The notes under the pieces: model-generated
Seen by the model: the letters and a program-made list of their open reading frames with translations, nothing else
What the model was told of the DNA's origin: nothing
Databases searched by the model: none
Made by a program: the position numbers and the translations under genes
Source: Bacteroidota bacterium
GTDB taxonomy: Bacteria; Bacteroidota; Bacteroidia; UKL13-3
DNA length: 34,298 bases
Assembly: GCA_030699355.1 (NCBI GenBank)
Contig: JAUYMZ010000461.1
Location: 1-34,298, forward strand
Direction of reading: 5' to 3'
Part shown: positions 6,821 to 18,500 of the stretch, in pieces
How the letters are laid out: each line of letters begins with the position of its first letter
Position numbering within the stretch: position 1 is the stretch's first letter

Positions 6821-8674
6821 ATGAAAAAAATAATTACTTCAGGTTTATTCCTACTCTTAGCGAGTGTAGGATTTTCTCAAAACGCACCGATCAATTTTGA
6901 GACGGGTGGACAAGGTGCTAGCTGGACATGGACCACATTTGAAAACGATTCAAATCCAAGATTAGAAATCGTGAACAATCCAAGCTCTATGGCACCAAAC
7001 ACTTCTAGTAAAGTAGCCAAATTTACAGCTCTTCCAGGTGGTAAACCATGGGCAGGTTGTGAGTCTCAAAAGGCAACTGATATTGGCACCTTTACCTTAA
7101 CCGCTTCTAATGCTGTTGTTAAAATGATGGTATACAAAAGTGTAATCAGCGATGTGGGTATTAAATTCGTTAAAAACGATAATTCAGCCATTCCAGAAAT
7201 TAAAGTAGCAAATACTAAAATTAATGAGTGGGAAGAATTAACATTTAATTTCACTTCAAAAATTGGTTCACCAGAAGCAACAGACATTACTCAGATTGTA
7301 GTTTTCATGGATTTTTATTCAGGTACTGCAGACAGAACTACTACCACTGTTTCTTATTTTGATAATATTACCTTCTCAGGTGGTAGCGCTTTACCAGTGC
7401 CTACTGTTCCAGCTATGGCTCCAACCAAACCAGCTGCTGATGTAATCTCTTTGTTTAGTCATGTTTACACCAACAGACCAGTTGATACTTGGAGAACCTC
7501 TTGGTCTGCTGCTACACTTACAGATTTTCCTATCGGTACAGATACTGTTAAAAGATATACTGCTTTAGATTTTGTAGGCATCGAAACCGTTTCTAATCAA
7601 ATCGACATTACTTCAATGGATATGTTCGAATTTGATGTATGGACTCCAAACTCAACTACTCTTAAGTTTAAGTTAGTAGACTTTGGTGCTGATGGTGCTT
7701 TTGGTGGTGGCGATGATAAAGAACATGAAACCGTTATCAATACCCCAACTTTAAATGGTTGGAATCACATTTCTATGCCAATTTCTGGTATGACAGGCCT
7801 TACCACTAAATCGAACATTGCACAACTTATTTTTGCCAGTGCACCAGCTGGAACTTCTGTTATTTATTTGGATAATATTTTATTCAGCAAAGCTGCTGTA
7901 GTGCCTGAACCAACTACTGCTGCACCAACGCCTACCAAAGTAGCAGCTAATGTAATTTCTATGTTTAGTAATGCATATACAAATGTAACTGTTGATACTT
8001 GGAGAACAGATTGGTCTGCAGCAACACTTACAGACATTCAAATTGCCTCTAACGACGTGAAAAAATATTCTGCTTTAGATTTTGTAGGTATCGAAACTGT
8101 GGCCAATCAAATTAACATCTCAACTATGGATTCATTTGAATTTGATGTTTGGACACCTAACTCTACAACCCTTAAGTTTAAATTGGTAGATTTTGGTGCT
8201 GATGGTGCTTTTGGTGGTGGTGATGATAAAGAACATGAAACTGTTATTACACCAACCTTAAATGGCTGGAACCACGTATCAACAGCTATTTCAGCTATGA
8301 CCGGATTAACCAGTAAATCAAATATTGCTCAACTTATTTTTGCAAGTGTACCTTCTGGTTCTTCAATTATTTACTTAGACAATATTTTGTTCAGCAAAAA
8401 TCTTGCTATAGGTTTAGCTTCTGTGAACAAAGAAGTAGTTGGAGTATTTCCAAATCCTGCTACCGAAAGTTTAAATATCGTTTTACCAGGAAGTATTAGT
8501 GCAGAAAACACCAGCATTACTATCATCAACCAATTGGGTCAAGAAGTAATGAAAGTAAGCCTTAAAGAGGCACAAACACAATTATCGCTTCAAGGTTTAA
8601 AAGCTGGTTTGTATACCTACATTATCAGTAACCAAGAACAAACCATTCAATCGAGCAGATTATTGGTTCAATAA
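6821..8674 (+). CDS. T9SS-secreted protein with tandem carbohydrate-binding-like domains, no catalytic domain
   Basis: The 617-residue protein has a signal peptide (MKKIITSGLFLLLASVGFSQ), a beta-sandwich domain at about 21-188 ending in FDNITFSGG, two near-identical domains at 205-357 and 375-526, and a type A T9SS sorting domain at about 535-617 (VFPNPATESLNI to SSRLLVQ). Each repeat contains FEFDVWTPNSTTLKFKLVDF followed by a glycine/aspartate-rich loop (GADGAFGGGDDKEHE) that looks like a calcium site, and ends YLDNILFSK. Similar domains occur as accessory modules in Bacteroidetes laminarinases (recalled, not checked). Pro/Ala/Thr linkers separate the domains. No glycosidase motif is present, so it probably works as a surface or released glucan-binding protein. 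It is a single-gene unit ended by a strong terminator. Binding specificity is inferred from the neighbouring operon. Confidence 0.82.
   Translation: MKKIITSGLFLLLASVGFSQNAPINFETGGQGASWTWTTFENDSNPRLEIVNNPSSMAPNTSSKVAKFTALPGGKPWAGCESQKATDIGTFTLTASNAVVKMMVYKSVISDVGIKFVKNDNSAIPEIKVANTKINEWEELTFNFTSKIGSPEATDITQIVVFMDFYSGTADRTTTTVSYFDNITFSGGSALPVPTVPAMAPTKPAADVISLFSHVYTNRPVDTWRTSWSAATLTDFPIGTDTVKRYTALDFVGIETVSNQIDITSMDMFEFDVWTPNSTTLKFKLVDFGADGAFGGGDDKEHETVINTPTLNGWNHISMPISGMTGLTTKSNIAQLIFASAPAGTSVIYLDNILFSKAAVVPEPTTAAPTPTKVAANVISMFSNAYTNVTVDTWRTDWSAATLTDIQIASNDVKKYSALDFVGIETVANQINISTMDSFEFDVWTPNSTTLKFKLVDFGADGAFGGGDDKEHETVITPTLNGWNHVSTAISAMTGLTSKSNIAQLIFASVPSGSSIIYLDNILFSKNLAIGLASVNKEVVGVFPNPATESLNIVLPGSISAENTSITIINQLGQEVMKVSLKEAQTQLSLQGLKAGLYTYIISNQEQTIQSSRLLVQ
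7433..8398 (+). repeat. Tandem duplication of a ~150-residue binding domain
   Basis: Copy 1 spans 7433-7891 and copy 2 spans 7943-8398, both inside the secreted binding protein. Long blocks are identical at protein level, including the DVWTPNSTT and DFGADGAFGGG segments. The copies differ mainly in the strand before DFVGIETV and in a one-residue indel at VINTPT versus VITPT. The 51-nt gap encodes a Pro/Thr/Ala linker. This level of identity indicates a recent internal duplication or ongoing gene conversion. Confidence 0.9.
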
Positions 8675-8695
8675 TTAGAAATTAAACACCTTATA

Positions 8696-8734
8696 AACGC
8701 CCTTAGAAAATTGATTTCTAAGGGCGTTTTTTTT
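8696..8734 (+). terminator. Rho-independent terminator
   Basis: A perfect 14-bp stem, AACGCCCTTAGAAA (8696-8709) and TTTCTAAGGGCGTT (8715-8728), with a 5-nt ATTGA loop runs into a run of eight T residues ending at 8734. It lies 21 nt after the stop codon of the secreted binding protein and isolates that gene from arfB. Confidence 0.93.
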
Positions 8735-8823
8735 GCTGGTAATAGGGTATTTTTAAAATCGGTTTGAACCTAAAAACACTTGCTGTATACACATAACAAT
8801 TTAAATATTTACAGATACTATAG

Positions 8824-8831
8824 TACCTTGC
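8824..8831 (+). promoter_or_regulatory. Putative -7 promoter element of arfB (near-leaderless)
   Basis: TACCTTGC resembles the Bacteroidetes TAnnTTTG -7 box and is identical to the element upstream of 6821. It ends only 4 nt before the ATG at 8836, so initiation about 7 nt downstream would give a transcript with almost no leader. No clear -33 TTG was found at the right distance, which lowers confidence. Confidence 0.4.
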
Positions 8832-8835
8832 GGCC

Positions 8836-9267
8836 ATGATTAGCAGAAAAAAAATACGGTATACAGCTAAAGATTTTGAGGGCGAAATAATATATAAAAC
8901 AAGCAGAAGTGGCGGCGCGGGCGGACAAAACGTAAACAAAGTTGAGACCAAAGTTCAATTGTTTTTCAATGTTCGTTTATCAGCTATTCTCACGGAAGTA
9001 GAAAAAGAGTTTATCATTAAAAAGTTGAGCAATGTTTTAATAGATGAAGAAATTTTACAAGTAAGCTCACAAGTAGAAAGGAGTCAGTTAGCCAATAAAC
9101 AAGATGCCCTACAAAAGCTATTAAAACTCATAAACAAATGTTTGGATCAGCCCAAAGCACGCAAAGCCAGTGCGCCAACCAAATTATCTATACACAAAAA
9201 GAAGCTCAGCAAACAAAACAAAAGTTATGTAAAAAGCATGCGTTCAAAACCGAATATAGAAGAGTAA
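8836..9267 (+). CDS. arfB: Alternative ribosome-rescue factor B (peptidyl-tRNA hydrolase ArfB/YaeJ)
   Basis: The 143-residue protein matches ArfB in length (about 140 in E. coli) and layout. The release-factor-like catalytic domain carries the GGQ motif at 29-31 within SGGAGGQNVNKVETKV, whose glutamine side drives hydrolysis of peptidyl-tRNA on stalled ribosomes. The C-terminal tail from about residue 108 is strongly basic (KARKASAPTKLSIHKKKLSK), as needed to enter the empty mRNA channel. It lacks the codon-recognition domains of RF1/RF2, and the tail distinguishes it from a truncated release factor. It stands alone between a terminator and the promoter of the adhesin operon and has no functional link to either neighbour. 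Confidence 0.93.
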   Translation: MISRKKIRYTAKDFEGEIIYKTSRSGGAGGQNVNKVETKVQLFFNVRLSAILTEVEKEFIIKKLSNVLIDEEILQVSSQVERSQLANKQDALQKLLKLINKCLDQPKARKASAPTKLSIHKKKLSKQNKSYVKSMRSKPNIEE

Positions 9268-9475
9268 AGATGATAGCATGTTTAAGTTGATTAATGATAA
9301 AAACCATCCATCTAAAGCGAACTGTTTGTGAATTAATAAGCAACCATAATATAGAGGATGGAATCTATTTTTAAATAAGTATAGTGCTATAACTACAAAT
9401 TATTGTCAAACTAAAAAAAAGAAATAGATTTATACAAAATAACGAAAATAAACAACGAATAAACGAAAAAATTGT

Positions 9476-9505
9476 TTTGATATAATTTCATAATTTCTAT
9501 TTTTG
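9476..9505 (+). promoter_or_regulatory. Promoter of the surface-adhesin operon
   Basis: A TTTG at 9476-9479 is followed after 18 nt by TATTTTTG at 9498-9505, which fits the Bacteroidetes -33/-7 pattern TTTG and TAnnTTTG with close to the usual spacing. The predicted start point would leave a leader of about 35 nt before the ATG at 9547. The rest of the 279-nt gap after arfB holds no ORF; it is A+T-rich with one imperfect inverted repeat (9304-9361). Confidence 0.55.
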
Positions 9506-9546
9506 TTTTAGATTAATACTCATTTTTTAATTTAAAATAGAAAATT

Positions 9547-12500
9547 ATGAAAAAACTCAAACTCCTAATGTTGGCTTTTGCCACATTGGTGATGGGAAAT
9601 TTTGCCTGGGGGGCAGGTTATCCAGGAACAGGTGCCACCTACGAACAATGCAGGGGGCTATTTAATTTTAGAATTCCTATATATGATGAGTACACAGCGG
9701 CAGATGACGATTGGCTTAGTACTGCTTATGTTCGTTATAAAAATGTGAATAATCAGTGGGCTGTCCTGCTTTACATGAACGATCAGAACTTCACAAATAA
9801 TCAAGGCGTAATTGCTGGATTCAGCTCCCATAACGTAAGAGCACAAGCCTTCGCAAATTTTAATTTTCAACCAGGTAGTCATACTGGCACTTCAAATATT
9901 AGTCCATCCTACAGTATTACTAATTACAGAACGGATAATGGAAATAAACAATATTATGTAAACTTATTGATAAATAAGTTACCACATGATATTAAAATTT
10001 CCCCTACTGGAGCAACAGAATGGCGTGTAGATGGAGCTTGGGAAAATAGAGCACATACATCTCCAGATAGAACAGATGGTTTCTCCAATGACTATACATT
10101 TTCCGTACAAACTATATCAGCTCCACCCTCTTTAATCGCCACTCAAAACCTATGTGGGCAGGTAGATTTATCTTGGAGTCAGCCTTCTCAGGGTTGGCAT
10201 AGCTCTGTTTCTTGTGGTAATTATGGAACTTATGAGTATGTTACAACCAGAGATAATGGAAACGAAACAATAGTTACAGGTTCTACAAATACCTACTCCT
10301 CCTTGCCAGCAGGCTCCTCATACACATTTGGTGTTAAAACTGTTTGGAGAACATCACTCAATCCACATATTTCACTTTCTTCTAATGTAGTAACTGCTTC
10401 TGGTTCTACCAAAGGCGCGCCTCCAGCACCTAGTTTTTCGCTAGTTAGTACAGACCGTTGCGACCAAAAGATTCAGATAAATTGGGACTTTTCTGGTAGT
10501 GAAAATCCTACATCTTTTGCTCTAGAATATGCCACTACGAGTGCGTTTACCAGTCCAACAGTAATATCTGGTTTATCTGGCACCTCGCGGAGTTACCAAC
10601 TAACGCCTCCTGCCGTAAACACCAATTATTATTTTAGAATAAAAGCAATCAATAATTGCGGAAATTCATCTACCTACTCGGCCACAGAAATGGGGAAAGC
10701 AGAAGGCCTTATCACCGCTGTGAGTTCGGTTCAGGCCGTATTTGATTCTATAAACCAAGTAGTAAGGGTGAGTTGGGTAAACCCATCTGCAAACTCAGCT
10801 GCAGTAACAGAATATAAAATATCTAGAATTGAGGCAGGAAAAGCCAATGTAGATTACCAAGTAGCGGCTAGTGAATTAACTACCAGCAATGGAAGAATGC
10901 AGTTTACCGATGAAAATATTCAAAACTGTGTTAGCTATAGATACCAAGTTCGACCAATATCTATTTGTAATCAGAATGGCGCCTTTAACAGCACAAGCAG
11001 TGTAACTTCTTTATTAAATATTCTACAAAACATTTCTGCCACTCTTTCTACTATCAAAGCCTCCAAAGGATATTATAGCAATAGGGTTCAATTATCATGG
11101 ACCACCGATCAAAGGGTTGCTTTGAATAACTATGAAATTTGGAGAAAAATTGCAGGTTCAACGGCAGACTCAGTTAAAATTGCTACAGTAGCAGGTGGTA
11201 TAAATGAATACAATGATGAAACTGCCGTGGCTGGATTTTTATATCAATATATTATTAGAGGCAAACTAAATTGTATTGGAATTGTACCAAGCTATACAAA
11301 TGCTTTAACAGATATTGGATACAAAAGTCCGTCTGGTTCTGTAAGTGGAAGGGTAACTTTTACAGGAGGTTTCTCACTAAAAGGCGCAAAAGTATTCGCA
11401 GAAAGATCTAACTCCAATCTTTCTAACCCTGATGGCTATAGTTTAAGCTTTAATGGGAGCAGTCAGTATGTAGAAGTAGCCCACAGTAGTTCATTGGGTT
11501 TTACAGGCGACTTTACCATGGAAATGTGGGTAAGACCAACTAACCTTACCAACGACTTTACCCTATTAAACAAAACAGATGATATTAATGGAGGTGGATT
11601 TAGACTGCATTATGATTATATTTCTGCTAGCTCTTCTGTGGTAAAATTTGAATTGAGAATAGGTGGTACTACCTACGCGGTTCAAATGAACAGTCCTTTA
11701 GTATTAAATTCATACGCTCAGATTACCGTATCAAGAGTTGGTTCAAAACTAAGTATTGCCTCTAATGGCTCTGTAAAAGCCAGTTCAACCGTTCCAACAG
11801 GCGCCTTTACCAATACTAGCCGACCAATTACTATCGGTGCTGCTAAAAATGGAAGTACGGCATCATCGTTTTTCCAAGGTAATATAGACGATGTAAGAAT
11901 TTGGGGAATTGGTAAAGATACCACTAGGATTCTGCAAGATTATGGAAGATTGGTTTCACCAAGCAGTCCGAACCTATTACTATATTTAAATTTTGACGAG
12001 AACCTAGGCACACATAACAGAGTATACGACCAAGCATTCGACTACAATAATCAGCAACCTAGAGAAAACCATGGTTTATTATACGGCAACTGCACTTGGA
12101 GTAATTCGGTGCCAGGAAGCAACAATTTAGCTTACCTAGATTATACCGATGAAAATGGTTACTACACCATTTCGAATATTCGATATTTAGGTACTGGAGA
12201 AACCTTTAGGGTGGTTCCTTCCTTCGAATCACATAGTTTTGGTCCCGCATTAAGGAACTTATTTATAGGAGAGGGTGCGAGCATTCATAACGGCATCGAC
12301 TTTTTAGATTCATCTTCATTTATATTTAAAGGAAGAGTTTACTATGGAGATAGCTATTCGGTTGATAGCCTAATTTATAATCCAGCTCCAGGAATAAATG
12401 TGTATATAGATGGCAATATTGTTATCCAGAATGGAAGTCCATTGGTTACGAATGCAGATGGTGAGTTTGATATTAGGGTTCCAATAGGTGAGCATACGGT

Positions 12501-15500
12501 TAAAGTAGGTAAGAATTTTCACTCCTTCCTAAACAATGGTAATTGGCCCATAATAACAGCCAAACACAATTTCCAAGCAGATGTATTAAGCAGGGTAATG
12601 TTTATTGATACTACCAAAATTACCTTAACGGGTCGTATTGTAGGTGGCCCTATAGAATTTGCCAAGCCATATGGACTTACCGCTGTAAAATCTAAAAACA
12701 ATTTAGGTGTTGCTATCATAAACCTAACAACAAGCGGTGGTGGCACGTATTCAAAAAGATATACTACAGAAACCCATCCAACCACTGGTGAATATGTATT
12801 GCGTGTTTTCCCATTATTTTATGGTTTTAGTGCACAGATAAAAAACAACAATGAGAACATCAATTTAGGTCCATTTGGAAACTTAAACCTAACTACCAAT
12901 GCAGCATTTGATACCCTTACCTATTATGATACAACCTACACCCAAACAAATTGTGCCACTTGTTACATATTAAGCGATACGAATAAAGTAAACTTTGTGT
13001 ACCCGCAGAGTCCGTTTAGAAGAACACCTATTTTATACATAAGCAAAACAGCCAATGTTACGGCCAATAATTTCAATGGTGCAGACAGTATACAAGTTGG
13101 TTCAGACAGAAAGATTGCTTTAAAAAATACAGATGGTAGCTATAGATTTGGCTATCCATTTTTTGAACAAGGCAAGCGCTATTCATTTAACTTATTTGGA
13201 TTTGAAAAGTATACCAATTTTGATGGCACTAATCCAGTTATTTCCCAGGTTCCTTACCAAGGATTTGTGCAGATACGAAACGAAATAAAAGAAACAGGCT
13301 CTGATGAGAAGTTTCAATTAGATTCTAGTGGCAGGTATACCTATACATTTATTGCAGGTTCGCCAAATACCGTATATACAGCCAACGACACCCTATCTTT
13401 TACCAAACGCTTTGAAGCCTTTTTATATCCAGATAATCAATATTTATTTGGAAATGCTTGGTTACCACAACCGGTCAGGGCAGTTGTAATTGGTGGCGCC
13501 CCAAAGTCTGGTGGATTTGACTTTTTAACTGTTGGCCCAAGTATCATTGATTTTGTGGTACGCAGACCGCCGGGTTCTAGTAGCGTAGCAACGATTGCAA
13601 AAGGCAGAAACTATACTAGCGAAGAAACAAACGTAGCGACAGGCAGTACTGATACCAAAATTGGCGCAATTAAACAATTTGGAGTAAAAGCTATAACTAC
13701 CTCTCCTGTTGCACCTGGCTCTCCTTTAATAATTACTGAGACGGAAGTGAAAGACCAATTAGAAGCTTTAGCAAACGTTGTTTCCTCTGGAAAAGAAGGC
13801 TGGGTTAAAGTAACCAATACAAGCACCAATTATGCCATTAGCACACAGCCAATTTCTGGTTTACCAGGCCATGTAGCTAACCTTGGAGATGTGTATGTTG
13901 GTAAATCAGAAAACTACCGATTTTCTGATGTATATAGCATCGAAGTTATACCAACAAGATTATGTACTAATCCTTCAGTGGCCTGTCCGTTGCCACCATC
14001 TGCTGATAGCACAAGTCTAGCTATTATTACTACTAGGGGCTATTCTAAAGAAGGAATGAAAACCTCTTTTGCGTATTCAGAATATGAAATTATCAATAAT
14101 ATCATTCCATTGTTAGAAAGGAAAAGAAACGATGCATTGGCAGATTCAACCAAGTATCGCTCTAAAATTCTTACTACCCATGCACTTTATGGTAGTAATA
14201 ATGATGACCCATTATGGCTAACCCAAAGAACACCAACGAACCCTAGCACAACTGAATATGCAGATACAACAGGACCAAGTTATAGTTTATTAAATATACC
14301 TTCCAATAAGTCTCATGTGGAGTGGGATGAAGTGAGAAGATTAAATCAAGATATAAGACTTTGGAAAGAAGCGATTGCTAATAATGAAAAGATTAAATAT
14401 CAAGTAACTAATAACCGCTCCAGATATAGAGAAATTGAGAATTTTAGTTTTGACAGTCGAACAAAAATAACGAAATCATATACCACAGAATCAGGAGAGG
14501 GTGCAACACGAGAGTGGGAAGCTGCAGCAGGAGTTGACTTATCAAATGTATTTAATACCACATTTAGTGGAAGTGGTATTGGAGTAAAAACATCTACCAC
14601 TACCTTAGGCGGAAGAGCCGGTACGGAACAAAGCGTAACAACCTTTCCCATGACCTGGGAATTTACCCTTGAAGACAATGATTTATACGATAGATTTACG
14701 GTAGATGTGTTTGATCCAAAAGACGGTGGAAGTCCGGTTTTTATTAACAGAGGAGGTCGCTCTCGCTGTCCGTATGAAGGTCCGCAATACTCTAAATTCT
14801 ACGACCCATCTGTTGATTTTATTTCATCACATACCAAAAATGCCAATAGAACTATTTCAGATGGTACGGTACAAATTGAAGCGCCCGTAATTGAAGTAAT
14901 TGGAAGTTCTATTAGAGAAAATGTGCCTGCTAAAAGCGCTGCTACTTTTACCATTCGATTAAAAAATAACTCAAACCATAAATTAGATTACCAATTGGCA
15001 ATAGTACAAGAAACTAATTCAAATGGTGGTATTGTGAAAATTGATGGTTTAGACCCTAACAGAATATACACCATAGACAGCCAAATGGTTGTTGTTAAAG
15101 TAGTTACCATTGAGCGCGGCCCAGAAAGCTATGTATATAACGATATAGAAGTTGAATTTAAATCTCCTTGCGAAGGAGAAATAAGGAGCTCTGTAAAGCT
15201 TTCAGCTAGGTTTACACCTACATGTACTGATTTAGGAATAAAATCTCCTTTTAATAATTGGGTAGTTAATACCAACTCAAACAATAGGCTACCGGTGGTA
15301 ATTGAAAATTACGATATAAACTTCTCGTATTTCAATAACTTCCAGCTAGAATATAAATCGAAGGCAGCCACGGAGTGGACCATTCTCGAAAAATTTAATA
15401 AAGATGCCCCTTCTAACAGCCCTAATTACATACCAAGAGCCTCGGCAGTTACCACCTACAATTGGGATTCGTTAAATGAAGTAAAAGATGGACTTTTCGA

Positions 15501-18500
15501 AATTAGAGCTGTATCTAATTGTTATTTGGATAGCGCAGGATTAAATATAGTAAGTGTTGTTTCTCCAAGTAAAGAAGGTATTATCGATTTAACCCGACCA
15601 AAAGTATTTGGGACTCCTTCTCCAGGTGATGGAATCTTATCTCCTAATGATGATATCAGCATTCAGTTTACGGAAGACATAGACAATACCCTATTACGAT
15701 TCGACAATTTTGAGATAAAGGGAATTCCAAACACGGCACCTGTTAAACACAATGCTACGCTATTCTTTGACGGTGTTAACGATAGAGCAGAATTACAACA
15801 ATCGCCAAACTTTGCTCAAAAATCGTTTACCATGAGCTTTTATGCCATGCCAAAACGCCTTAACCAAAAGCAGATTATTGTTTCACAAGGAGTAGAAAAT
15901 AACAAGCTAGAAATTGGATTCGACGAGCAAAATCGCTTTTATGCTATTATAGGAAATAGCTCTGTAACAGCCTCTAGACCAGTGGTAATGTCCCAAAAAA
16001 TACTCAGTCCGAATTATACTGACACCACTGAAATCAGATGCTTCACCGTTTCTTACAATAAAGAATCTGAAACCATTTTACTCTATGTAGATAATGAAAG
16101 AATGAACAATGATATTGATTTTGTAACCAACTATACCTCGGCTGGCAAATTAACCTTAGGTGTTGGTCTAAATCAATCCCATTATTTTAGAGGAAACTTC
16201 ACAGACTTTAGGTTATTTAACAAAGCACTTACCAATTCAGAAATTATATTGAACCTAAATAAAAGAGCCAGCATTAGCGATGCAGGTATTTTACACAATT
16301 GGTCTATCAATGAAGGTAGTGATTCTATCCTAATAGATAAAATTAGAAGAAGAGAATTAACCCTTATCGGACCACAATGGGTGCTTTCTAATCCTGGAAG
16401 AGCTTTACAAATGAGTGCGGGAGGAAGCAATGTTTTAAGCGTAAATTCTGGAACCTATCCAATAACCAACTCCATGGATATGACCTTAGAATTTTGGTTC
16501 AAAACGAATGCAAATACAGAGCAAGTTTTAATGAGCACCGGAAACCCTCAGTTTATTACAAACACAGGCTTCTTTGAACCGTATTGGCAGTTTAAATTAT
16601 TAAGCAGCGGCTTACTTCAAATTGGTTATGAAGGCACCACAAACAGAGACAGTTTTACAGTAAGTAATACTCCATATAACGATGGAAACTGGCATCATTT
16701 TGCTATGGTAATTAGCAGAACTACCAACCTATCTTCATACATTGATGGCAAACTAATAAACACCAAACCTGCACAAGGATTTCCATCATTTGCATCGTCT
16801 CAATTAACCTTGGGCGGACTAAAACGAGCTATCAGCGTATCTCAGCCAACACCTTGGATTGAAAGAAGATTTGTAGGTCATTTGGATGAGTTTAGAGTAT
16901 GGGAGTTGGCTCGAACAGCCGAACAAATAGCCAACGAAAAGAACACCAGATTAACGGGTAAGGAGATGGGATTAAAATGCTATTTACCTTTCGAAACCTA
17001 TAAAGACAACGCCAATGTTTTACTCATCGATTCTACTTTCGAAAACCAATCAGACTCTGGCGTTTTCTCCTTTTTAACACCAAATTCTGCTCTGGCAATC
17101 TTAAATAATATTAGTCCGGTAATTAAACTGGCTGAACCTATAACCAATTATCCAGTAACCTTTTTAACCAATAAGGATAAGATTATATTGATTCCAGAAG
17201 TTTCGGCGGCGGCCATAGAAAATACCACCCTCAATATTACAGTTAAAGGTTTACAAGATAAATATGGCAATTCAATGGCTTCGCCAAAAACGTGGATAGC
17301 CTATATTGATAAAAACCAAGTTAAATGGGATTTAGAAGAATTTACCTTCGAAAAGCTAAGTGGCCAATCGCTTACTTTTAGCAATGATATCATAAACTCT
17401 GGTGGTGAAAACAAACAATGGAGCATTGGTAATTTACCTTGGTGGATTACTGCTTCTCCTGCCTCGGGTATTATCCCTCCTAACTCTACTAGAAAGGTAA
17501 CCTTTACCATTGATGCCAACGTTAATATTGGAAATTACGATTTAGACTTGGCACTCGTTACTAACTTTGGCTACAATCATAAAATGTATGTGAAGGTTAA
17601 AGTATACGCCAATCCGCCATCAACCTGGACCATCAACCCTAACAACTTTTCATCCAATATGAATATTGTAGGACAAATCAAAATTGGCAATACCTTCTCA
17701 ACTAATGGCGACGATTTAATAGCGGCCTTTGTAAACGGACAATGCAGAGGTATTGGCAAACTTAATTATTACAGTCAATCTGATAAATATGTGGCATACC
17801 TTACCGTTTACTCTAATAATCCTTCTTTAAACGAACTCATTACCTATCAAATATGGAATGCCACCGAAGGTAAATTGCATTCGATAGTAGAGTCTAGCAA
17901 CACAGCTTGCGATACGTTTAAATTAGATGCCATATATGGAACCTTTATTTCGCCAGTAATTTTTACAGCTACAGACAAACTTAGCAGAGATATTATTCTT
18001 AATCCGGGTTGGAATTGGTTGTCGTTTAACCTCAATATGCCATCATTCCATCTGAACCAACACAATGGCGTTGCGGGAATTTTAAGCACACTCACTCACC
18101 CGACCACCCGAGATAGAATTAGGGTGCAATATGTAATGAGCAACAGTGATGCTGCTCAACAAATATTTGCAGAATTTGATAGTACAAGCGGATGGGTAGG
18201 CGATTTAAAAACGGTGGATGTGGTAAATGGTTACAGATATTATTCTGCCAAAACAGATACCATAACCATTGTAGGTAATGAAATAGATCCTACTACAAAA
18301 CCTATTAAGGTTATTCAAGGTTGGAATTGGATTGGGTTTTTATCTCAACGTAATTTAGCCCTGTCTACCGCGCTAGGTAATTATGATGCAAAACACGGCG
18401 ATTTAATTAAAAGTCAGTCTCAATTTGCCATGTTTGTAAACCAAGTGGGTTGGGTGGGTACATTAAATACCTTAATACCAAACAAAAGCTATATGCTTCA

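Noticed and set aside
9304-9361. Inverted repeat CCATCC-A-TCTA / TAGA-GGATGG downstream of arfB
   Set aside because: Ten pairs with a bulge and a 37-nt loop; neither a good terminator nor a recognisable RNA. Chance cannot be excluded.
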